64,000 bases of DNA from Carboxylicivirga sediminis. Lineage in GTDB: Bacteria; Bacteroidota; Bacteroidia; Bacteroidales; Marinilabiliaceae. The first letter of the stretch is position 1; every line of letters begins with the position of its first letter. Where the stretch lies: positions 248,001-312,000 of the forward strand of contig NZ_JAGTAR010000001.1 in NCBI RefSeq assembly GCF_018156225.1, given 5' to 3'. Both the position numbers and the translations under genes were made by a program. Below the pieces are notes generated by a model. The model saw nothing but the letters and a program-made list of their open reading frames with translations, did no database searches and had not been told where the DNA came from. Positions 47,181 to 54,653 of this stretch are shown piece by piece.

Positions 47181-47726
47181 TTAATCAAATTCTATCTTTA
47201 ATTCCCTTAAATTTTCCTCAATCATTTCCTTCAAAAAACTTGTTACTTTCGGCAGACGAATGTCTACATCTCCTAATACCTCTTTAACCTCATTGGTGCT
47301 TATTGCAAACTGTTCATCTCCACATTGAACTTCAAATTGCAGATTAACACCTTCATTGCCTGTCATCATCATGGCTGCTGTGGATGCAATGTCACCCATT
47401 GGCGGCCTGTCAATGTGCTTTCGTCCAAACTGAGCAGTTAAAGTCGTACCAACACCAAGCGTCGATTCAATCTCCACATGTCCACCGGTTAGTTCTGCAT
47501 TTTGCTGTATAAGTGGAATGCCCATCCCAACCTTACGAGTAGTGCGTGATGTATAAAAAGGATCGCGCACTTTTTGTAGCGTAACCTCATCCATACCTTT
47601 CCCATCATCCTGCACCTTTATGGTCAGCCAGTATTCATCCGTCACTATGGATAGTGTTATATTTTCAGCTTTGGCTCTAACCGAGTTCTGGACAATGTCC
47701 ATGATATGCATTGATAAATCCTTCAT
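47181..47726 (-). CDS. Stand-alone GHKL/HATPase protein
   Basis: A 181-residue ATP-binding protein with a histidine-kinase-type ATPase fold: N-box around MDIVQNSVRAKA, G1 box DDGKGM, phosphate-binding FYTSRTTRKVGMGIPL. No dimerisation domain, phospho-accepting histidine or membrane segment is present. An extra C-terminal region of about 65 residues follows. Its start codon overlaps the stop of the PHP gene by one base (47726), so the two are translationally coupled. It could act as a serine or histidine kinase or an anti-sigma-like switch on a partner in this cluster. It belongs to a set of signalling genes seen next to NAD-linked [FeFe] hydrogenases in Clostridia and Thermotogae (recalled, not checked). 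Confidence 0.82.
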   Translation of the reverse strand: MKDLSMHIMDIVQNSVRAKAENITLSIVTDEYWLTIKVQDDGKGMDEVTLQKVRDPFYTSRTTRKVGMGIPLIQQNAELTGGHVEIESTLGVGTTLTAQFGRKHIDRPPMGDIASTAAMMMTGNEGVNLQFEVQCGDEQFAISTNEVKEVLGDVDIRLPKVTSFLKEMIEENLRELKIEFD

Positions 47727-48469
47727 TACCTCAATTCAATTACTCTTCTTCCTTCAACATTGTGCAATGCCTTCCGAAACTCCTCGAAACTGGGCTCTTC
47801 CATTTCTACAATGGTATAATGTGTACCTATCTGCTCAGGAAAATGAGCATCGGATGAGCGCAGCACCGTAAATTGTTTAAGCTCGGGATGCTTATTAAGC
47901 TGTTCCTCCACATTATATCGCGAGCTTATTCCAATAGCGTCGGGGGATATATCAAATGGCATAAATCCCAACTGGCTGTATACACTAAAGCTTGGTCTGA
48001 AGATGTGTGCTGGTATAAACAATCCATCCAGCTCTCTCACTTTATCCTCCACCTCATCAATCGACTGTTCAATGGCACTAATCAGTAACCGCTCTTCCTG
48101 TCCAAGTATTTCTTCATTGACATCGACCCACACCTGATGCCCAAACCGTTCTGGGTCATTGGGTATCTCAGGTAGATGCTTATCCAGATACACCTGAAAA
48201 GCGTCAAGTTTTTCAAAATTTTCAAAGAACGTTAAACAGTGTACTTCTTCTTTGGTAGTGACCTCGACTCCGCAAAACACTGTTACTCCCTTTTGCTGTC
48301 CAACTTTATACACTTCGGCACATTGCCTGGTGCTGTTATGGTCAGTTATTCCAATTATATCTATTCCCCGCTCTAATGCTTTCTCTACAATGACAACCGG
48401 ACTCATCTCTAAACTTCCACATGGAGATAAGACGGTGTGCATGTGCAAATCGGCCTTAAAGCGTTTCAT
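47726..48469 (-). CDS. Cytoplasmic PHP-domain phosphoesterase of the hydrogenase cluster
   Basis: A 247-residue protein without signal peptide. PHP metal motifs are DLHMHT (His9, His11), GITDHN (Asp43-His44), a Glu in GVEVTTKEEVH, a His in IPAHIF and the final RSSDAH. All expected ligands look present. Its product may be a protein-phosphate phosphatase or a small-molecule phosphatase; the coupling by a 1-base overlap to the HATPase gene, and the 2-bp spacing from the DRTGG gene, suggest it opposes a kinase in the same switch (inference). Confidence 0.85.
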   Translation of the reverse strand: MKRFKADLHMHTVLSPCGSLEMSPVVIVEKALERGIDIIGITDHNSTRQCAEVYKVGQQKGVTVFCGVEVTTKEEVHCLTFFENFEKLDAFQVYLDKHLPEIPNDPERFGHQVWVDVNEEILGQEERLLISAIEQSIDEVEDKVRELDGLFIPAHIFRPSFSVYSQLGFMPFDISPDAIGISSRYNVEEQLNKHPELKQFTVLRSSDAHFPEQIGTHYTIVEMEEPSFEEFRKALHNVEGRRVIELR

Positions 48470-48471
48470 TA

Positions 48472-48807
48472 CTATTCATTAAGCATTTGATACAATTTAC
48501 CGGATAACTCAAACGTCTCCATTTCACTGCTTAACAAAGGTATCCCTTCATCATTACTCTGATTAATGGTGTTCTCATCCGCCTCCAATCCTTTAACTAT
48601 AATTACAGCTGCTACCTCTTTAAGTGATGCCACTGCCATTACATTGCGGTGAGTCTGCAGGGTTATCCACACATCGCCCTCATCCACATTCCCCATTACA
48701 TCGCTCAATAAGTCAGATGTATAACCACCTGTTATTTCATTCTGAAGGCCTTCTTCGCCTCCAATTACTTTGAGATCCAGTTTTTCAATGATATCAGCAA
48801 CCTTCAT
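48472..48807 (-). CDS. DRTGG-domain protein 1
   Basis: A 111-residue single-domain protein of the DRTGG fold. It shares with the second copy at 50678-51034 a signature SDLLSDVMG (there SDLMSDVLT) and a parallel strand-helix layout ending in a short hydrophobic strand. DRTGG domains occur next to CBS and phosphotransacetylase domains and are thought to bind small ligands or nucleotides. Encoded 2 bp before the PHP gene. The function is unknown beyond association with hydrogenase signalling. Confidence 0.8.
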   Translation of the reverse strand: MKVADIIEKLDLKVIGGEEGLQNEITGGYTSDLLSDVMGNVDEGDVWITLQTHRNVMAVASLKEVAAVIIVKGLEADENTINQSNDEGIPLLSSEMETFELSGKLYQMLNE

Positions 48808-48856
48808 CTTTATATATATTTTAATGCCTCAGACATAGACCTGCGTCTCTAACTAA

Positions 48857-50251
48857 TTACATATTAGCTTCATCCTTAGCACCTTTTTTCTTACAATCTT
48901 TATCTAAACGATCTTTACCCCAGGTTTTTTCAATAATACGAATAGAATGCTGAGGATCCAGTTTCTTACTCTTTTCCATCATGCGCTGCAGAAAGACACA
49001 ATTCGACAAGTTAGCTTCTTTACGTACAATGTCTTTAGCCAAACTTTCACAATTTGGAGCACCGCAGGCTCCACAGTCAATACCCGGCAAATAGCACATC
49101 ATTCGACGAACACGTTCCATTTTCTTCAATGCAATACTCATGTCTTCGTCAAGCACCATCATCGAGCGTGGTTCAACCCTGCCAACGTAGTTATTATTCT
49201 TAATCAATTGCCTGTGAGCATCGGAGATATTCTGCACATACTTGCCAGATGCATTGATGCGTTCTGCCCTATTCTTGAGCCGTTCAACAGTTAGAAATCT
49301 GTTTTCGGTTAACAAAACACCACCGGCACAACTCTGATCACAAGCTCTCAATTCCAGAAAGTCTACATTTATAATTTCATCATTTTCAACTTTCTCTAAG
49401 AAAGAAATAACATTATGAATCTCATCTATCGCCAGGCAACGGCCTGTCATCTGACTGGCCTCTCCATCAGTAAGGCTCCAGTTGAGTCCTTTGGGAGAAA
49501 GGTAAGGCACTGTTTCTTCACATGAGAATTGGGTGTTACTGCGTGTTTTCAGCACGTGGTACACTTTATTATACAGAAAGTCCATGTTGATAACACCATC
49601 AACATTTGACATGTCATCTCCTACCGGACTCTTTACTGTTGCTATTTTGGAAGCACAGGGTGTCACATAAAATACCCCAATCTCATCGGCACTTTTTCCT
49701 TCTTCCTGAAGTAATTCGCGATAATACATAGCCGTGGTATCAATTGGCGGCTTTATAGGTATAATATTATTTACCAATCCGGGGAAACGCACCTGAATGA
49801 GGCGAACTATTGATGGACAGAAAGCACTTATCATTGGCTTGTCTCTATCCGACTTTAGTTCATCCAGCATCGATTCATTGATGACATCAACGGTAGCTTC
49901 AGCCGGCACCACATGAGTAAATCCCAGGCCTTTGAGCACATCAATGATTTCACACTCTTTTATTTGCTTAGAAAACTGACCAATAAAAACCGACGGTAGA
50001 ACAGCCACACGGTATTTAAAATTGAAGATTTTCTCGAAATCATCCTGCTCAACGTAGAAAGCATCTACCGGACATGATTTCATACATTCGCCACAGTCAA
50101 CACACCAGTTTTTTCGAATAGAGGCAATACCATCGCGGATACGAATGGCATCGGTTGGACATACATTCATACAATGGGTACATCCAAAGCATAAATCCTT
50201 ATCCACTTTTAATGCATGATAAAACTGTTGCTCGCTCATAGCCATTCTCAA
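48857..50251 (-). CDS. Hydrogenase-like iron-sulfur protein, presumed sensory [FeFe] type without PAS domain
   Basis: A 464-residue protein. Two N-terminal [4Fe-4S] clusters (Cys21/24/27/31 and 50/53/56/60) lead into a shortened H-cluster domain. The L1 equivalent is SAFCPSIV (Cys145 kept as ligand; Phe144 replaces the proton-relay Cys). L2 is VTPCASKIA (Cys199). L3 is LRACDQSCAGG (Cys304, Cys308). A C-terminal [4Fe-4S] module (Cys393, 396, 401 and 418; CGACGAPNC) follows. All four H-cluster ligands remain but the proton relay is lost. That fits a sensor with slow or no turnover, as in the group C/D hydrogenases, rather than a metabolic enzyme. It overlaps neither neighbour but directly abuts the RsbW-like gene (0 bp), its likely signalling partner. 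Confidence 0.85.
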   Translation of the reverse strand: MRMAMSEQQFYHALKVDKDLCFGCTHCMNVCPTDAIRIRDGIASIRKNWCVDCGECMKSCPVDAFYVEQDDFEKIFNFKYRVAVLPSVFIGQFSKQIKECEIIDVLKGLGFTHVVPAEATVDVINESMLDELKSDRDKPMISAFCPSIVRLIQVRFPGLVNNIIPIKPPIDTTAMYYRELLQEEGKSADEIGVFYVTPCASKIATVKSPVGDDMSNVDGVINMDFLYNKVYHVLKTRSNTQFSCEETVPYLSPKGLNWSLTDGEASQMTGRCLAIDEIHNVISFLEKVENDEIINVDFLELRACDQSCAGGVLLTENRFLTVERLKNRAERINASGKYVQNISDAHRQLIKNNNYVGRVEPRSMMVLDEDMSIALKKMERVRRMMCYLPGIDCGACGAPNCESLAKDIVRKEANLSNCVFLQRMMEKSKKLDPQHSIRIIEKTWGKDRLDKDCKKKGAKDEANM

Positions 50252-50674
50252 TTAACTTGTCAATTTAGTTGTAAGCTCAACGACTGTTCCTTCACCAACT
50301 TTACTGCTAATATCAATTACATCGGCATTTCTCTTCATATTAGGCAATCCCATGCCTGCACCAAATCCCATCTCTCTCACCATGGCCGATGCTGTTGAGT
50401 AGCCCACCTGCATGGCTAAATCAATATCAGGTATCCCTGGCCCTTCATCCTCAATACGAATATGTATTCGGCTAGGATCAATATCAACTAACACCATTCC
50501 TTTGTATGCATGAGCTACAACGTTCACTTCTCCTTCGTATAGAGCTACTACAATGCGCTTTATTATTTTCGGATCAACATTTAGCTGTTTAAGTACTTTT
50601 TTGACATTACTGGCTGCATTACCAGCCTTGGCAAAATTTCCTCCTTCAACTTCGTAGCTAAACTTCATATTCAA
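50252..50674 (-). CDS. RsbW/RsbT-like serine kinase or anti-sigma ATPase
   Basis: A 140-residue HATPase of the anti-sigma regulatory factor type: N-box in VVALYEGEVNVVAHAY, G1 box DEGPGIPD, G2 loop GFGAGMGLPNM. Such proteins phosphorylate an STAS antagonist or bind a sigma factor. No STAS or sigma gene lies in this block, so the phosphorylated partner must be elsewhere or be one of the cluster proteins. The SpoIIE phosphatase upstream is the natural opposing enzyme. It abuts the sensory hydrogenase gene and lies 3 bp behind a DRTGG gene. Confidence 0.85.
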   Translation of the reverse strand: MNMKFSYEVEGGNFAKAGNAASNVKKVLKQLNVDPKIIKRIVVALYEGEVNVVAHAYKGMVLVDIDPSRIHIRIEDEGPGIPDIDLAMQVGYSTASAMVREMGFGAGMGLPNMKRNADVIDISSKVGEGTVVELTTKLTS

Positions 50675-50677
50675 TTA

Positions 50678-51034
50678 TCAATACACAGGACTAACACCTG
50701 CATCGTGCAACATCCCAATTGTTCTGAACATCGAATACTTACATTCTATCAGAACAGTATTATTTTCACTAGCCACATCAATCATCTCAGGGGTCACCTT
50801 TTTGCCCCGCACAAACACTATACAGTTAATATCCGCCATTTCAGCAGTTCTTACAGTTTGCATATTGGTTAAGCCGGTAATCAGCACCAGGTGTTCTGAC
50901 TCAAGGGTCAAGACATCACTCATTAAATCACTGGCAAATGCATACCTCACTTCATTTTCAATAAGATCAACACCACAAACAACTTGGGCCTCCAGCAGTT
51001 CGGCTATTTTTCTTATTTTAATTGATGTCGCCAT
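50678..51034 (-). CDS. DRTGG-domain protein 2
   Basis: A 118-residue single-domain DRTGG protein, paralogous to the one at 48472-48807 (shared SDLMSDV core, similar length, divergent otherwise). It precedes the RsbW-like ATPase by 3 bp. Thus each DRTGG copy in this cluster is grouped with an ATPase gene. The ligand is unknown. Confidence 0.78.
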   Translation of the reverse strand: MATSIKIRKIAELLEAQVVCGVDLIENEVRYAFASDLMSDVLTLESEHLVLITGLTNMQTVRTAEMADINCIVFVRGKKVTPEMIDVASENNTVLIECKYSMFRTIGMLHDAGVSPVY

Positions 51035-51286
51035 ATTTGTTATTCTTAGCTAGGTTAATGTTGCTAATTATTAAAGAAATATTTCCTGATTACTACAGCA
51101 AACTAATACTAATATACCGAGAAAAAAAAGGCCAGAAGTCTGTTTTCAATAATACAGAACAAGTCTAAATTATTTCCCAACAAATCACTTGGCAGGCAGA
51201 GGAATAACTTACAATTTAAAAGCACTACTAAAAACTGAATATCAATCTAGAAGCTTTTGAAGATTCATGATTTACATCATGTTTAC
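51035..51286. other. Gap inside the hydrogenase regulatory block
   Basis: A 252-bp AT-rich gap between the SpoIIE gene and DRTGG gene 2, one of the two large gaps in the cluster. No coding signal was found. It may hold an internal promoter but no consensus -7/-33 pair was seen on the minus strand. Confidence 0.4.
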
Positions 51287-52477
51287 TTACATATATTCTA
51301 TTGTTACATCTTTCATGAATCTGACTTCCAAAAGACGCATGATGCGCTTTACAACTGTGCGCCTGATTTCCAGCTCCACAGGCAGATTAGGATCCTGATG
51401 TGCTACATTTATTCTGGTACCGTTAAGGATGTGAATGCGGTCACTTTCGAATAGCATCTTTATAATTTGGTCAGCAGGTCCCTTGGAAAGTCGTGTATTA
51501 ACCGTATAGGTTTCCAACAAACGAGCCACTTTACCCAGTGTCAGAATACCTTCTGTAACCAGGTTGATACTTTCCATGTAGGAAACGGGCGGCAATTCGT
51601 TGTCTTCCGACTCAAAACCGGCATCAAATTTTAGTGCCAGCTCACGAGCGACAATTTCAGCGGTTGTTCCGCCGGCAATAATTTTACGCCCCTTAAACTG
51701 CTTGACTTTTAAAGAGAAAGCAAAATCATTACTATCTTCAAAAGGCGGGCCAGTAATTAACAGTAACTTGCGTGGCTCCCGATAGTATATAACGCCACAT
51801 GAAGAGTCGTCTTTGGGCTTATCGCCATCATGTAACTGGGCCATATTAATAACTTTTTGCGCCAGCTTACCCGAGGATGCAAATGGGGTGTACTTCACAA
51901 TCTTTTGCACATACTCGCCTAACTCTTCTCTACCCCAACCAAAGGGGAAAGCTCTTGTGCCCATGCCAGACTGTACAATACCATCTGACCAGAAAAAAAT
52001 CCTATCCTCCAACCGGGCCTTAAACTTGCAGATACGCAGTTTCTTACCCTTATTTTGTTCTCCGTCAAGAATTAAATCTTCCCAGCCAGGATCATATTCA
52101 TCCATCCCCCTCATTATCATGCACAACGGATTATCGTATTCCACAATAGTGGTGGTTCCGTCATCCTCAATATCAATAATTGTAAAAGTGCTGTAACTAA
52201 CCTTTCGCACACTACATACCGGTAAGGTATTCATAATTATTTCAGCTGAACGGGCCACTTCCCTGTGTTCTATTGTGAAGTTCATAGCCATTGAAGCCGT
52301 TAATGTTGCCAGAACATTAGCCTTAACACCACTTCCCATACCATCGGAAAGCACTGCAATTATTCGCCCCTCCTCCTTTATCCGCCTGGAAAGAAAGACA
52401 TCGCCACAGATTATCTCACCAACATGATTATTTTGGCGACACTCAACGTCAATAAAGTATTTATTTACCGGATCCAT
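51287..52477 (-). CDS. SpoIIE/PP2C-family serine phosphatase
   Basis: A 396-residue phosphatase. The SpoIIE/PP2C catalytic domain (about 1-235) has the metal-binding aspartates in AVLSDGMGSG, FFWSDGI and KDDSSCGV. A C-terminal domain of about 160 residues without obvious family follows and could be the regulatory or partner-binding part. It should remove phosphate from a protein phosphorylated by the RsbW-like kinase. The start overlaps the PAS sensor gene by 17 bp, which predicts coupled translation and a shared complex. SpoIIE-type phosphatases next to sensory hydrogenases are known from Clostridia. Confidence 0.9.
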   Translation of the reverse strand: MDPVNKYFIDVECRQNNHVGEIICGDVFLSRRIKEEGRIIAVLSDGMGSGVKANVLATLTASMAMNFTIEHREVARSAEIIMNTLPVCSVRKVSYSTFTIIDIEDDGTTTIVEYDNPLCMIMRGMDEYDPGWEDLILDGEQNKGKKLRICKFKARLEDRIFFWSDGIVQSGMGTRAFPFGWGREELGEYVQKIVKYTPFASSGKLAQKVINMAQLHDGDKPKDDSSCGVIYYREPRKLLLITGPPFEDSNDFAFSLKVKQFKGRKIIAGGTTAEIVARELALKFDAGFESEDNELPPVSYMESINLVTEGILTLGKVARLLETYTVNTRLSKGPADQIIKMLFESDRIHILNGTRINVAHQDPNLPVELEIRRTVVKRIMRLLEVRFMKDVTIEYM

Positions 52478-54320
52478 GCTTTTCGCCTAACTGTTGCGCT
52501 TCGATTATGCTATTGAGGGTCTTCTCTGTTTTTGAGGCACTCTCGCCAAGTAAGAAAGCAATCTGCTGAACCGTTTCCAGGTTCTCCTTAATCACGTCAC
52601 GGGCCCGCTTTATTACTTCTTCCTTTCTAACCTCTGGGGTTATCAAGTCCCGTATTATTCCTCCAACTATTTCATGCCGCTTAATGGTAAAAACAGATAC
52701 ATTAATGATTGAATTGGCAAATTCAACATCACGCTCCAATACATCTTGTCCCGACTGCAAAACCGATGCAAACACCTTATGAAAATCGACCAGACTTTTC
52801 AATTCAGCCCCTTTTAAACCTGGCACTACTTCAGCTATTTCGCGTGCATCATCTCCAATCATCTCCACAAAGCGCTCATTGGCTTCAATCACATTAAGTC
52901 CTTCATCAACTATAACTACACCCGCTCTTAACTTATTTAACATGGCCGTAGTTGTTTCAGCAGCTTCACGAGCCAGTTTTTCTTCTACCCTGGCCTTCTC
53001 CTCACTTATCACTAAAGCTTCCTGCGTTTTCCTGTATTTTTCATTGGATGCATTCACTTTATTGACATATGATCGCAGCTTTTTGATCGAGAAAGTGTAG
53101 CACTGTTCATAGTCGGTTAAGCCCTGTAAGTGGGCCACTGCAAATTCTCTGCATGATGGATAGCCACAAGCACCACACCCCAACTGATCTTCTTGTTTCG
53201 ATTTACCCATATCGGCCAGAACAGCATCTATCTGTTCCTTAGATGGAATTGGCAGTCGTATATCTTTAGATTTAAAATTTCTGTTTAAATCAAGGGTTTT
53301 AAACTCTTCAATATCCAGGCGCCACTGATAGGCATCAATGGCTTTCATGCGCTTATTAACATACTTAATCACCTGCGAACGCCGGGTAAACTTCTTACCT
53401 CCCTGTGATGTACCGGGTCCTTGTATGCAACCCTTGCAATAGAACAGATCGAGGTGCTGATTAAGCTGGTTTTCCTGCTTAAATTCTTTAATTGATTGCA
53501 AAAAGTTAGTTCGACCTTCGGTGATAATGATATCTCCTTCGAGCAAACCTTGATTGATATCTACCGCTTGAAACAATCCATGGGATATAGGAAACAGTCC
53601 ACCTTTGCGGCCCAATGGCGGATCAAACTCACTAAATTCAACGGTTTTTTCAGTGATGCCCTTTTGAGCAAACAACTGCCGCAATTCAACAAACGTAAGT
53701 ACGCCATCTATATGACCATCGGTATGATAAAATTGCTTCTTTTCATCTTTAGCTGCAGTACATGCTGTGAGGTAAACGATTTTAACATCATCGCCATAGC
53801 GCTTGTGAATAATTTTTGCCATGGCAATGTATGGCGGCACAATTGGTGCCAGGTTTTCGACCAATTCCGGCTCCTGCTTCTCAATATAGCTAACTACAGG
53901 CGGACATTTGGTGGTAATATAGTGCTTACCCTGGAAACTGTCTACCAGATCCTTATATTTGTATGCCACCAAGTCAACCGCAAAAGACATTTCCGTAACA
54001 ATGTCAAAGCCAATTTCCCGAATCATTGCTACAAACTTTCGATAATCTGCCACATCTGTAAATTCGCCAGATATAGCCGGATCACAAATAGCAGCAACCT
54101 TATCATTTTGACCAATTAAACTCTTAACGATCTCTATATCGCTACGGTACTGAATAGCCTGCTGAGCACACATGGTAACGCACTGACCGCAGCCAATACA
54201 CCTGTCAGGCAGTATTTGTGCATATTTGTCAGCTATTTTGATGGCCTTGGCCGGACATACTCTAACACAAGTATAACTAAGATTACATTTATCCTTATCA
54301 GTTACAATCAATTGCCCCAT
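52461..54320 (-). CDS. hydS: Sensory [FeFe] hydrogenase with PAS domain (HydS-like, group C)
   Basis: A 619-residue cytoplasmic protein. N-terminal iron-sulfur sites (Cys12, 18, 22 and Cys41, 44, 47, 51) precede an H-cluster domain. L1 is ITTKCPPVV (Cys139 ligand; Lys138 in place of the proton-relay Cys), L2 is LTACTAAKDEK (Cys187) and L3 is YCKGCIQGPG (Cys295, Cys298; a shorter Cys-X2-Cys spacing instead of Cys-X3-Cys). Next come a [4Fe-4S] module (Cys382, 385, 390, 407), a coiled-coil linker (about 412-455) and a PAS domain (about 460-565). This is the domain order of HydS proteins that are thought to sense H2 or redox state. Its 3' end overlaps the SpoIIE phosphatase gene, the probable output. 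Confidence 0.92.
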   Translation of the reverse strand: MGQLIVTDKDKCNLSYTCVRVCPAKAIKIADKYAQILPDRCIGCGQCVTMCAQQAIQYRSDIEIVKSLIGQNDKVAAICDPAISGEFTDVADYRKFVAMIREIGFDIVTEMSFAVDLVAYKYKDLVDSFQGKHYITTKCPPVVSYIEKQEPELVENLAPIVPPYIAMAKIIHKRYGDDVKIVYLTACTAAKDEKKQFYHTDGHIDGVLTFVELRQLFAQKGITEKTVEFSEFDPPLGRKGGLFPISHGLFQAVDINQGLLEGDIIITEGRTNFLQSIKEFKQENQLNQHLDLFYCKGCIQGPGTSQGGKKFTRRSQVIKYVNKRMKAIDAYQWRLDIEEFKTLDLNRNFKSKDIRLPIPSKEQIDAVLADMGKSKQEDQLGCGACGYPSCREFAVAHLQGLTDYEQCYTFSIKKLRSYVNKVNASNEKYRKTQEALVISEEKARVEEKLAREAAETTTAMLNKLRAGVVIVDEGLNVIEANERFVEMIGDDAREIAEVVPGLKGAELKSLVDFHKVFASVLQSGQDVLERDVEFANSIINVSVFTIKRHEIVGGIIRDLITPEVRKEEVIKRARDVIKENLETVQQIAFLLGESASKTEKTLNSIIEAQQLGEKHGSGK

Positions 54321-54324
54321 ACGT

Positions 54325-54585
54325 TTACTTTTCCTTTTCTACATCGAAGTAGCTGGTTAGAATTTCATACACATTATCAACGGTCACCTGCGAAAACAAA
54401 GTCGTATCTATTTTTAATACCGGACCTTCTTCACACTTACCACCACACAAATCGCCATGGAAGAAGACCTCGGCAGATAACTGATGCTCTTTCAGAAACT
54501 CTTTCACTACTTCTAAAACATCTTTATTTCCTCTTGAGAAACATGAGCTTCCAAGACAAATAATTATTTCATGCTTAGTATCCAT
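54325..54585 (-). CDS. Small thioredoxin-like [2Fe-2S] ferredoxin (detached HydB N-domain)
   Basis: An 86-residue protein that is only a thioredoxin-like [2Fe-2S] domain: ligands in CLGSSC and DLCGGKC. It corresponds to the N-terminal domain that is fused to HydB1 but missing from HydB2, so hydrogenase 2 may obtain this centre as a separate polypeptide. It lies 4 bp before hydS, so it could serve the sensor instead. Confidence 0.88.
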   Translation of the reverse strand: MDTKHEIIICLGSSCFSRGNKDVLEVVKEFLKEHQLSAEVFFHGDLCGGKCEEGPVLKIDTTLFSQVTVDNVYEILTSYFDVEKEK

Positions 54586-54653
54586 ACTCCTAAAAACTCG
54601 TATTTCAAGTTCAAAATAGTAAAAAGAAACCGACCTAAGCCGGTTTCAGAAAA

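Noticed and set aside
53496-54119. Open frame of 207 codons on the plus strand
   Set aside because: It lies entirely antisense to the PAS-type sensory hydrogenase gene, whose cysteine motifs are clear; the frame has no recognisable protein features.
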